Assembly: GCA_009781925.1 (NCBI GenBank)
Contig: WQUU01000074.1
Coordinates: 1-6,870 of the forward strand
Reading direction: 5' to 3'
Length of the DNA: 6,870 nt
Origin: Bacillota bacterium
GTDB lineage: Bacteria; Bacillota; Clostridia; Oscillospirales; Oscillospiraceae
The translations under genes were made by a program, and so were the position numbers. Positions 1 to 4,767 of this stretch are shown piece by piece. Below the pieces are notes generated by a model. That model searched no databases. It saw only the letters and a list, made by a program, of their open reading frames with translations, and was not told where the DNA came from. Numbering within the stretch: position 1 is the stretch's first letter; each line of letters starts with the position of its first letter.

Positions 1-10
1 ATTTTTTGGG

Positions 11-817
11 CTACATGGTCTTCCGAATCTTGTTCGCGTAATAGTATATGAATTCGGTGGGCGAGGGTACCCCGGTGCGATAATTTATTTTCGCGGAGTA
101 GTGCAGCTGCAGATCCTCGATGGGGGAATTCTGCCACGCGGCGTCGATCGCCGTCTGCATGGCGCGGGTGATGGTGGTATAGGTGTGCTTGTGGGTGGCC
201 GAAATCTGTTTGATGACCGACTCGGAGTAATCTTTTTCCACGCTCAGGAGGAGAAAAATGGCCTCTTGCAAATATTGCCGACCCCTCAGGCGGGGGCTGA
301 GCCCGATCAGATCCAGCTCGGTGTCAATCCTGTCCTGGATCCGGGCCTCGAGCTCCGCCGGGCTCTCGATGCTCCGCATGTCGCCGGGGAGCCTCTGCCC
401 CATTTGCGCGCTCAGGAGGGATTTTCGCAGCACCTGAAGGGTGTTGATGACCATGTCGGGGCTGTAATCGGGCTGGCCCTTATAGAAAACCATGTCCGCC
501 CCGCTGGCGTGGACGGCGTTATAGACGACGTTGGAGGCGGCGTTGGTCGTGACGACAACGATCGGCCGCAGGCCGAGCCTGGTCTCGCTGAGGGACTCCA
601 GAAATTGCAGGCCGGAGCCGCTGCCCTTGTGCAGCTCCAGATCCAGCACGACCCCCTCCGGCAGATGGTTTTTCACCAGATTAATCCCCTCAAAGCTGGA
701 GCTGGTCATGCCGACGAAGACGGTGTCCCCGCGCCGGTTCACGCAGTCCTTGAACTTGACGCACTCGGACACGTCGTCTTCGATCAGAACCAGGGACAAA
801 GGTTTACTTAAATTCAT
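11..817 (-). CDS. Spo0A-like response regulator (receiver domain + Spo0A C-terminal DNA-binding domain)
   Basis: A two-domain transcription regulator of 268 residues, almost the length of Spo0A (about 267). Residues 7-127 form a receiver domain: the acidic pocket is D14/D15 (motif LVLIEDD), the probable phosphoacceptor is D59 (VVLDLELHKG), T90 or T91 is the switch residue and K113 (MVFYKG) the conserved lysine, so it should be phosphorylatable. Residues from about 165 to 268 match the Spo0A C-terminal domain: RGRQYLQEAIFLLL resembles Spo0A's KGYLYLREAI, TITRAMQTAIDAAW aligns with its recognition helix and PSPTEFIYYYANKIR with its last helix. The linker is acidic. It is probably not Spo0A itself, because the phosphorylation site and DNA-reading residues differ. 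ATG at 817 is chosen because GGGAG lies 7 bases upstream; in-frame ATGs at 859 and 865 lack a binding site. It is divergent from the XRE regulator. The partner kinase and targets are unknown. No terminator is visible before the window ends. Confidence 0.9.
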   Translation of the reverse strand: MNLSKPLSLVLIEDDVSECVKFKDCVNRRGDTVFVGMTSSSFEGINLVKNHLPEGVVLDLELHKGSGSGLQFLESLSETRLGLRPIVVVTTNAASNVVYNAVHASGADMVFYKGQPDYSPDMVINTLQVLRKSLLSAQMGQRLPGDMRSIESPAELEARIQDRIDTELDLIGLSPRLRGRQYLQEAIFLLLSVEKDYSESVIKQISATHKHTYTTITRAMQTAIDAAWQNSPIEDLQLHYSAKINYRTGVPSPTEFIYYYANKIRKTM

Positions 818-877
818 GTTATGTCTCCCAATTTGTGTACGATTAGCATGGATTTGCATTATCAAAACTTTTTCTGT

Positions 878-942
878 TTTTGCGTATTCATTATATCATG
901 AACACGGATGAGATACAACAAAATATATTTGATTTTGCGTAT
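878..942. repeat. 10-bp direct repeat TTTTGCGTAT, candidate operator pair
   Basis: TTTTGCGTAT occurs at 878-887 and again at 933-942, exactly 55 bases apart, in the spacer between two divergent regulators. The first copy covers the predicted start site of the response regulator transcript and the second overlaps the -10 of the XRE gene. This placement fits a repressor site for one of the two neighbouring regulators. Binding is inference; AT-rich spacers do produce chance repeats. Confidence 0.4.
890..918 (-). promoter_or_regulatory. Promoter of the Spo0A-like regulator gene
   Basis: Read on the minus strand, TATAAT (890-895) is preceded by TGA, giving an extended -10 (TGATATAAT). TTGTAT (913-918) lies 17 bases further upstream as a partial -35. 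Transcription would start near 883, giving a leader of about 65 bases. Its -35 abuts the promoter region of the divergent XRE gene, so the two could be controlled together. Confidence 0.6.
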
Positions 943-945
943 AAT
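933..945 (+). promoter_or_regulatory. Probable -10 region of the XRE regulator gene
   Basis: A perfect TATAAT (940-945) lies 23 bases before the ATG at 969, with GTGAGG (956-961) as ribosome binding site 7 bases before the start. No good -35 is present at 16-18 bases spacing, which suggests either an activator-dependent or a weak promoter. The -10 overlaps one copy of a 10-bp direct repeat (933-942). Confidence 0.5.
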
Positions 946-968
946 CTCAAAACTTGTGAGGCCATACA

Positions 969-1364
969 ATGTATGAGACTGAGAGTGATATAGGAAAGCG
1001 CATTGAAGCAATTCGCAAAGGACAAAAATTTTCTCGCGCGCAGTTCGGTAAATTGATTGGAATCTCCAGTCAGTATGTTGGAATGATCGAGCGCGGGGCG
1101 CAGGGGCTCTCCGTCAACGTCATTATGAGCATCTGCAAAAAGACCGGCGCCTCGGCGGACTACATCCTCTTCGGAAAGTCGGACAGTACCGCGATGATCT
1201 CCTCTTTCAGCGGCCTGAGTTCGGAACAGGTTCACATCGCCTTTGACATGCTGAGCCGGGTCGCGGCCTTTGTCAATACCACAGACGGCAACGAGCGCAT
1301 GATTCAGGAAGTGGCCAGGCAGCAGGAGTATTTCTCCGATCCGGGCTACGAGGCCGTCAGCTAG
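969..1364 (+). CDS. XRE-family helix-turn-helix transcriptional regulator
   Basis: A 131-residue protein with an N-terminal Cro/C1-type DNA-binding domain at about residues 8-68. The pattern is typical: IGKRIEAIRKGQKFSRAQFG opens the domain, GISSQYVGMIERG is the helix-turn-helix core with the usual ERG turn, and GASADYILFG closes it. Residues 70-131 carry a GLSSEQ motif and a helical tail of the kind seen in many short clostridial XRE regulators; no enzymatic domain or membrane segment is visible. The start at 969 has GTGAGG seven bases upstream. The gene stands alone between a divergent promoter region and a strong terminator. From its position it may control itself and the Spo0A-like response regulator next door; the target is inferred only from the layout. 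Confidence 0.88.
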   Translation: MYETESDIGKRIEAIRKGQKFSRAQFGKLIGISSQYVGMIERGAQGLSVNVIMSICKKTGASADYILFGKSDSTAMISSFSGLSSEQVHIAFDMLSRVAAFVNTTDGNERMIQEVARQQEYFSDPGYEAVS

Positions 1365-1431
1365 GGGACGCGCCGGGCCGATGTAAAGCAATTACTCCCA
1401 TACTTCTTTATATTTTTCCCTTCTTTTTGAG

Positions 1432-1461
1432 CCGCCTGTTTCATGGACAGGCGGTTTTTTT
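1432..1461 (+). terminator. Rho-independent terminator after the XRE gene
   Basis: CCGCCTGT (1432-1439) pairs perfectly with ACAGGCGG (1447-1454) around a 7-base loop, followed by seven T (1455-1461). It lies 68 bases beyond the XRE stop codon in the correct orientation. Confidence 0.9.
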
Positions 1462-1480
1462 ATGTCTTTTTGTTATTTTT

Positions 1481-1515
1481 AAAAAAGGAACAGCAGAAGC
1501 CGCTGTTCCTTTTTT
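1481..1515 (-). terminator. Bidirectional terminator, mainly for tRNA-Leu
   Basis: AAAAAAGGAACAGC (1481-1494) is perfectly complementary to GCTGTTCCTTTTTT (1502-1515), a 14-bp stem with a 7-base loop. The outer six A:T pairs supply a T-run on either strand, so it can stop transcription from both directions. It lies 15 bases beyond the 3' end of the minus-strand tRNA gene, and also backs up the plus-strand terminator at 1432-1461. Confidence 0.87.
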
Positions 1516-1530
1516 CAGAAATCCCCATTT

Positions 1531-1616
1531 TGGTGCCGCTGGTGGGACTTGAACCCACACCCCCTTGCGAGGAACGGATTTTGAGTCCGTCACGTCTGCC
1601 ATTCCATCACAGCGGC
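1531..1616 (-). tRNA. tRNA-Leu (anticodon CAA)
   Basis: An 86-nt class II tRNA with the CCA end encoded (1531-1533). The acceptor stem GCCGCTG (1610-1616) pairs with CAGCGGC (1535-1541). The T arm is GTGGG-TTCAAGT-CCCAC (1542-1558). The anticodon stem ACGGA/TCCGT encloses loop CTCAAAA with anticodon CAA (1581-1583), reading UUG leucine codons. The long variable arm and the GGCAGAC D-loop pattern agree with leucine identity. It has its own promoter and terminator, so it is an independent transcription unit. Confidence 0.97.
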
Positions 1617-1625
1617 GCATTACGC

Positions 1626-1642
1626 CGGAGCGTATCGCTCCG
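1626..1642 (-). other. Hairpin in the tRNA-Leu 5' leader
   Basis: CGGAGCG (1626-1632) and CGCTCCG (1636-1642) form a perfect 7-bp stem with a 3-base loop, between the predicted start site and the mature tRNA 5' end (1616). It would be removed by RNase P with the leader. No T-run follows, so it is not a terminator. Confidence 0.5.
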
Positions 1643-1650
1643 ATAGCCTG

Positions 1651-1679
1651 ATTATACCCCAGGTCTCAGTGATAATCAA
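1651..1679 (-). promoter_or_regulatory. Promoter of tRNA-Leu
   Basis: On the minus strand TTGATT (1674-1679) and a perfect TATAAT (1651-1656) are separated by 17 bases. The -35 overlaps the stop codon of the upstream PPTase gene (1676-1678). Transcription would start near 1644. Confidence 0.8.
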
Positions 1680-2227
1680 GTGCAAATTGTGTGGATCGCG
1701 ACGCGGACAGGCGCTTCCGGAGGCGTGCGATCCCGGGAACAGACGCAGGCCGCGCAGGAGGGCAGGACATAGTGCCTGTAATGCAGGCCCTCCAGCGCTT
1801 CCGGCGAAAAGCGGAGCAGATTCCCTTCGCCGTTTCGCTTGATGGCGCTCTCCATAAGCGTCCAGATTTCGAAAAAAGACAAGGCCCCGGCGCTGCGCGC
1901 CGCCCCCGTTGGAAAGGGGGCTTTTGCCAGGCGCTCGCTTACGGATCGAATCCGCTCGGCGTCCGCGCCGACCTCCGCGTCGGAGACGGCGCAGAGCACC
2001 AAGCCGGCGGTGTGGGCGTAGGAGAAATGCAAATCCGCCAGTTGGGGGAAATGGGGTTTTCCGCGTTCGTCCGCGGCGATCTCCGGCAGGGGGATGCCGC
2101 GGATCTCCCTCACCGCGTGGGCCAGAAGCGAGACGGCAAAGGCGGAGCCGGGTTTTTTGCTCCGGCCCGGATAATTCGCGTGAGCCTCATCCGCGCCGGA
2201 TGTCTCGGCGTAAAAAACCTCTAACAT
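1676..2227 (-). CDS. 4'-phosphopantetheinyl transferase of the Sfp type, with repeat-derived insert
   Basis: Predicted to transfer 4'-phosphopantetheine from CoA to a serine of acyl or peptidyl carrier proteins in the cytoplasm. Of its 183 residues, GKPHFPQLADLHFSYAHTAG (56-75) matches Sfp's GKP...HFNISHSG with H72 kept. VGADAERI (86-93) supplies the metal-binding pair D89 and E91, and WTLMESAIK (122-130) matches Sfp's WSMKESFIK, keeping E126 and K130. Two oddities weaken the call of an active enzyme. The first lysine of the WxxKE motif is methionine (M125). Residues 103-115, where family members carry an aromatic/acidic RFFS..E segment, are encoded by a GC-rich repeat also found upstream of the gene. 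At 183 residues it is shorter than Sfp (224). ATG at 2227 has AAAGGA six bases upstream; an in-frame TTG at 2296 would run through repeats and is rejected. It is the last gene before tRNA-Leu. Confidence 0.83.
   Translation of the reverse strand: MLEVFYAETSGADEAHANYPGRSKKPGSAFAVSLLAHAVREIRGIPLPEIAADERGKPHFPQLADLHFSYAHTAGLVLCAVSDAEVGADAERIRSVSERLAKAPFPTGAARSAGALSFFEIWTLMESAIKRNGEGNLLRFSPEALEGLHYRHYVLPSCAACVCSRDRTPPEAPVRVAIHTICT
1885..1921 (-). repeat. GC-rich double-hairpin repeat, copy 1 (inside the PPTase gene)
   Basis: Plus strand: CCCC (1885-1888), hairpin GGCGC-TGC-GCGCC (1889-1901), then CCCCC (1903-1907) pairing with GGGGG (1916-1920). It matches the reverse complement of 2304-2339 at 32 of 36 positions, with one difference after the first hairpin and three in the loop of the second. 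It is in frame and encodes PPTase residues 103-115. Confidence 0.75.
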
Positions 2228-2243
2228 AAAAAATCCTTTGTGG

Positions 2244-2294
2244 GGGACGCCGCCCTCGGCGTCCCGCTTTATTTTACAGTCCTCGGCGTCCCGC
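2244..2294. repeat. Palindrome with a duplicated arm upstream of the PPTase gene
   Basis: GGGACGCCG (2244-2252) and CGGCGTCCC (2257-2265) form a perfect 9-bp stem with a 4-base loop. The 14-nt string CCTCGGCGTCCCGC, which includes the right arm, occurs at 2254-2267 and again at 2281-2294. On the mRNA the hairpin ends five bases before the AAAGGA ribosome binding site (2234-2239), so it could influence translation. No T-run follows on the minus strand. Confidence 0.65.
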
Positions 2295-2301
2295 AATCCT
2301 T

Positions 2302-2340
2302 ACCCCCTTTTGAAAGGGGGTGGCGCGCAGCGCCGGGGGT
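2302..2340 (+). repeat. GC-rich double-hairpin repeat, copy 2 (pgsA-PPTase spacer)
   Basis: ACCCCCTTT (2302-2310) pairs with AAAGGGGGT (2313-2321) as a 9-bp stem, followed by GGCGC-GCA-GCGCC (2322-2334) and GGGGG (2335-2339). It begins a few bases after the pgsA stop codon as transcribed. There is no T-run after it on the minus strand, so it is a repeat or mRNA structure and not an evident terminator. The layout resembles short dispersed palindromic repeats seen between genes of other Clostridia. Confidence 0.75.
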
Positions 2341-2346
2341 TTGCCC

Positions 2347-2895
2347 TCATTTTTTCACGTTCAATAATTTATAATTGCGGATGAAATATTCCCCCCCCGA
2401 GTAGAGGGTGCTGAGTACCATGAGCCACACGCAGAGGCCGTTGAGGGTGATCACGCCCGGGATCAGAACGATTTTTTGCAGATCCGTGAGCATGACGCAG
2501 ATGACGATCACGGAGATCACGGTCTTGACCTTCCCGCTGAGACCCGCCGCGATCACGATGCCGCCCTCCACCGCGACGAGCCGCAGGCCCGTGACGGCAA
2601 ACTCCCGCGCCACGATGATCATCGCGGCCCAGGCCTGCATCTGCCCCCGCTCCACGAAGAGCAAAATGGCGGAGACGATGAGCAGCTTGTCCGCCAGAGG
2701 ATCCACAAACTTCCCGAACGTGGAGATCTGGTTATATTTCCGCGCGATATAGCCGTCCACGCTGTCCGTGATGCTGGCCAGGGCAAAGATGATCAGCGCG
2801 ATAATGCTGTGGCCGGGGAAAGCCCAGTACATCAGGATAAAAAACACGGGGATCAGCGCGATGCGCACCATGGTGACCTTGCTGGCTGTTGTCAA
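2347..2895 (-). CDS. pgsA: CDP-diacylglycerol-glycerol-3-phosphate 3-phosphatidyltransferase
   Basis: An integral membrane enzyme that makes phosphatidylglycerophosphate from CDP-diacylglycerol and glycerol-3-phosphate, the committed step to phosphatidylglycerol and cardiolipin. The CDP-alcohol phosphatidyltransferase signature is complete: D44, D47-G48, A51-R52, G61, D65 and D69. Length is 182 residues (Bacillus PgsA is about 193). Hydrophobic stretches lie near residues 10-26, 30-43, 70-82, 88-105, 118-138 and 145-163. The start is TTG at 2895, with AGAGGG seven bases upstream; this start keeps the N-terminal SKVTMVRIALIPVF that aligns with Bacillus NKITLARIALIPIF, whereas the internal ATG (residue 9) would cut it. 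The TTG overlaps the rimO stop codon (TTGA), implying coupled translation. A run of eight C on the plus strand (2391-2398) lies near the 3' end. Confidence 0.95.
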   Translation of the reverse strand: MTTASKVTMVRIALIPVFFILMYWAFPGHSIIALIIFALASITDSVDGYIARKYNQISTFGKFVDPLADKLLIVSAILLFVERGQMQAWAAMIIVAREFAVTGLRLVAVEGGIVIAAGLSGKVKTVISVIVICVMLTDLQKIVLIPGVITLNGLCVWLMVLSTLYSGGEYFIRNYKLLNVKK

Positions 2896-4232
2896 TTTTC
2901 GACCCTCTCTCCGTATAGTTCGCCGTCGGCGGCCTCGGTAATCCGCACCCGGACGAGCTCGCCGGGCGAGGCCTCTCCGCTGAATAGGATCACGCCGTCC
3001 ACATCCGGGGACTCGGCAAAGCTCCGGCCAACGCGCGGGCCGCCGGGGGCGCCGGCCCCCACACAGAGCACGTCATAGGTCTCTCCGACGCGGCTCCGGT
3101 CGAAGGCGTCCATGATCTCCGCCTGCAGCGCCATGACGAGCTCCTGGCGTTTTTGGGCCGTCTCCCCGTCACAGCGATCCGGCATTTCCGCCGCGGGGCT
3201 CCCCTCCTCGGGGGAGTAGGCAAAGACCCCGGCCCGCTCCAGTTTATTTAAACGCAGGAAGGCGCAGAGCGCGTCAAACTCCGCCTCCCCCTCCCCCGGC
3301 AGGCCCGTGATAAGGCTCGTGCGCAGCACCAGGCCGGGGATCCGCTCCCGCAGCTTTTTGAAGAGGGCGCGAATCTCGTCCCCCGAACCTCTCCGGTTCA
3401 TCCGCCGCAGAATGCTGCTGTCGATGTGCTGAATGGGGATGTCCAGATATTTGAGTATCTTGGGCTCCGCCGCGACCAGATCGATGAGCGCGTCATCCAA
3501 CTCGTCGGGGTAGAGGTAGTGCAGGCGAATCCAGGCGGCGCCGTCGATTTTCGCCAATTCCCGCAGGAGGGGGACAAGCTTGCGCGCGCCGTAGAGATCC
3601 AGGCCGTAGCGGGTCGTATCCTGGGCCACGATGATGAGCTCTCTGACGCCCCGCGCGCATAAATCCTCCGCCTCGGCGATGATTTTCTCCATGGGGCGGG
3701 AGCGGTATTTTCCCCGGATGTCCGGGATGACGCAGTAGGCGCAGCGGTTGTCACAGCCCTCCGCAATTTTGAGATACGCCCAGCCGGGCCCTGTGGAGAC
3801 GAGGCGCCCGCTCTCCGGGTCGGGGGCGTGTTTGTCCCCAAAGAGGGCGGGGTGCTGTCCCCCCAGCGCGGCGCGCACGGCGGAGACGATCTCCCCAAAA
3901 CTGCCCACACCGACCAACGCGTCGATCTCCGGCAGCTCGGCCAAAATCTCGCGCTGATACCGCTGGGGCAGACAGCCGCAGACAACGAGTTTTTTGAGCA
4001 GCCCCGCCTCTTTGAGCCGGGCCAGCCTTAAAATTTCGCCGATGGCCTCGCTCTTGGCGCTCTCGATGAAACCGCAGGTATTTAAAACCGCGGCGTCCGC
4101 GCCCTCCGGCTCGGATTGCAGCGCGAAGCCCGCCTCTTTCAGGAGATAGAGCATCTGCTCGCTGTTGACCAAATTTTTCGCGCAGCCCAAAGAGATCAGG
4201 CAGACGGTGGGTTGTCTCAATCGGTTATGCAT
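2892..4232 (-). CDS. rimO: Ribosomal protein S12 methylthiotransferase (radical SAM)
   Basis: Adds a methylthio group to the beta carbon of a conserved aspartate in ribosomal protein S12, using S-adenosylmethionine and two iron-sulfur clusters. The 446 residues show all three domains. The N-terminal domain carries cluster cysteines C17 (SLGCAKNLVNSE, the RimO-type signature), C53 (LNTCGFIES) and C87 (CGCLPQRY). The radical SAM core has C160, C164 and C167 in EGCDNRCAYC, followed by IPDIRGKYRSR. The C-terminal TRAM domain spans about residues 378-446. The SLGC.KNLV.SE motif separates it from MiaB and MtaB, which modify tRNA. The ATG at 4232 lies inside recX (8-base overlap) with only a weak GGA in front, so translation is probably coupled to recX. 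Its stop overlaps the pgsA start. Confidence 0.97.
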   Translation of the reverse strand: MHNRLRQPTVCLISLGCAKNLVNSEQMLYLLKEAGFALQSEPEGADAAVLNTCGFIESAKSEAIGEILRLARLKEAGLLKKLVVCGCLPQRYQREILAELPEIDALVGVGSFGEIVSAVRAALGGQHPALFGDKHAPDPESGRLVSTGPGWAYLKIAEGCDNRCAYCVIPDIRGKYRSRPMEKIIAEAEDLCARGVRELIIVAQDTTRYGLDLYGARKLVPLLRELAKIDGAAWIRLHYLYPDELDDALIDLVAAEPKILKYLDIPIQHIDSSILRRMNRRGSGDEIRALFKKLRERIPGLVLRTSLITGLPGEGEAEFDALCAFLRLNKLERAGVFAYSPEEGSPAAEMPDRCDGETAQKRQELVMALQAEIMDAFDRSRVGETYDVLCVGAGAPGGPRVGRSFAESPDVDGVILFSGEASPGELVRVRITEAADGELYGERVEN

Positions 4233-4674
4233 CGTTCATCCGTTCCACGGCCGCTTTGATCTCCGGCCAGGTGTAGCCTCTCCGCGCGAGGGCGTCCGTG
4301 GCCTTCTTTACGGAGCCGCGGTCGTACGCCCCGCATAGCCTTTGGCGCAGGAGGCGGTCGATCGTCTCATCGCTCTCCGGCAGCTCCCCCAGGGCATTGT
4401 CCCAGTATGCCTCCGGAACCTTCCGGCGGCGGAGTTCCTGAAGGATTCTCACCTTGCCGAACCCCTTTTGGGCGTAGTGCCGCGCGACTTTTTCGGCGTA
4501 GACTTCGTCGTTAATCAGGCCGAGCGCGCAGAGCCAGTCCACGGACGCCCCGGCGTCGGCCTCGGTCTCGCCTTTTTCGCACAAACGCGCGCGCATCTCG
4601 CCCGCAGACATGTCCCGCGCGTTTAGCATGCGCATGGCCCGTTTTTTACAGGCCTCAAATGATTCTTCACGCAT
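4225..4674 (-). CDS. recX: Regulatory protein RecX
   Basis: RecX binds RecA filaments and modulates recombinase activity. The 149-residue all-helical protein shows the family's repeated three-helix pattern: KKRAMRMLNARDMSAGEMRARLCEKG (about 10-35), LCALGLINDEVYAEKVARHYAQKGFGKVRILQELRRRKVP in the middle (about 48-86) and DALARRGYTWPEIKAAVERM at the end. Position directly after recA is the usual one. Start choice is uncertain: GTG at 4677 and ATG at 4674 are adjacent, and neither has a Shine-Dalgarno sequence. The upstream bases belong to a repeat (4680-4693). The family normally starts near here, so ATG 4674 is taken. The stop lies within the start of rimO. Confidence 0.92.
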   Translation of the reverse strand: MREESFEACKKRAMRMLNARDMSAGEMRARLCEKGETEADAGASVDWLCALGLINDEVYAEKVARHYAQKGFGKVRILQELRRRKVPEAYWDNALGELPESDETIDRLLRQRLCGAYDRGSVKKATDALARRGYTWPEIKAAVERMNDA

Positions 4675-4679
4675 CACAT

Positions 4680-4739
4680 TTACCGATCATCATAGCATTT
4701 TACCGATTGCCATTCTGACATACAGTTACCGACTATCAT
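4680..4739. repeat. Three 14-nt direct repeats in the recA-recX spacer
   Basis: The unit TTACCGAYYRYCAT occurs at 4680-4693, 4700-4713 and 4726-4739, with TTACCGA and the final CAT identical in all three. The second and third copies are each followed by TCTGA, so they form a 26-base tandem pair. The repeats fill almost the entire spacer up to the recX start. Confidence 0.8.
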
Positions 4740-4767
4740 TCTGAGCGCGGCGAAGAATCTGTTCAGC
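4735..4767. repeat. Dispersed-type repeat ending in the recA stop codon
   Basis: ATCATTCTGAGCGCGGCGAAGAATCTGTTCAG resembles the widespread bacterial intergenic repeat of form TCATTCTGAGCG.AGCGAAGAATC. It carries the recA stop codon (4763-4765) at its inner end. A related sequence is found at 6833-6868. Assignment to a dispersed family rests on recollection of the consensus. Confidence 0.6.

Noticed and set aside
101..811. Long plus-strand open frame antisense to the response regulator
   Set aside because: It is a shadow of the GC-rich opposite gene: no recognisable domain, and the minus-strand frame has clear receiver and Spo0A motifs.
1531..1616. tRNA gene as an integration site for a mobile element
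   Set aside because: No integrase, phage gene or duplicated tRNA 3' end is seen on either side.
1443..1646. Plus-strand open frame of 67 codons
   Set aside because: It runs through two terminators and the antisense of tRNA-Leu, so it cannot be a real gene.
2228..2296. Extended PPTase start at TTG 2296
   Set aside because: The extra residues come from repeats and a hairpin. ATG 2227 has an AAAGGA site at good spacing and begins where the family begins.
2302..2340. Terminator for pgsA
   Set aside because: The hairpins are strong but no T-run follows on the minus strand, and a copy lies inside a coding region, so a repeat explains it better.
3398..3985. Minus-strand frame of 195 codons within rimO
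   Set aside because: It is a shifted frame of rimO with arginine- and serine-rich composition and no motifs.
2892..4232. tRNA methylthiotransferase (MiaB or MtaB) for the radical SAM gene
   Set aside because: The SLGC.KNLV.SE motif and position before pgsA fit RimO; MiaB and MtaB have different N-terminal signatures.
4680..4739. Minus-strand 19-codon open frame (ATG to TAA) formed by the 14-nt repeats and ending just before recX
   Set aside because: It has no ribosome binding site, and its frame is a by-product of ATG and TAA at the repeat ends; coupling to recX is possible but unsupported.
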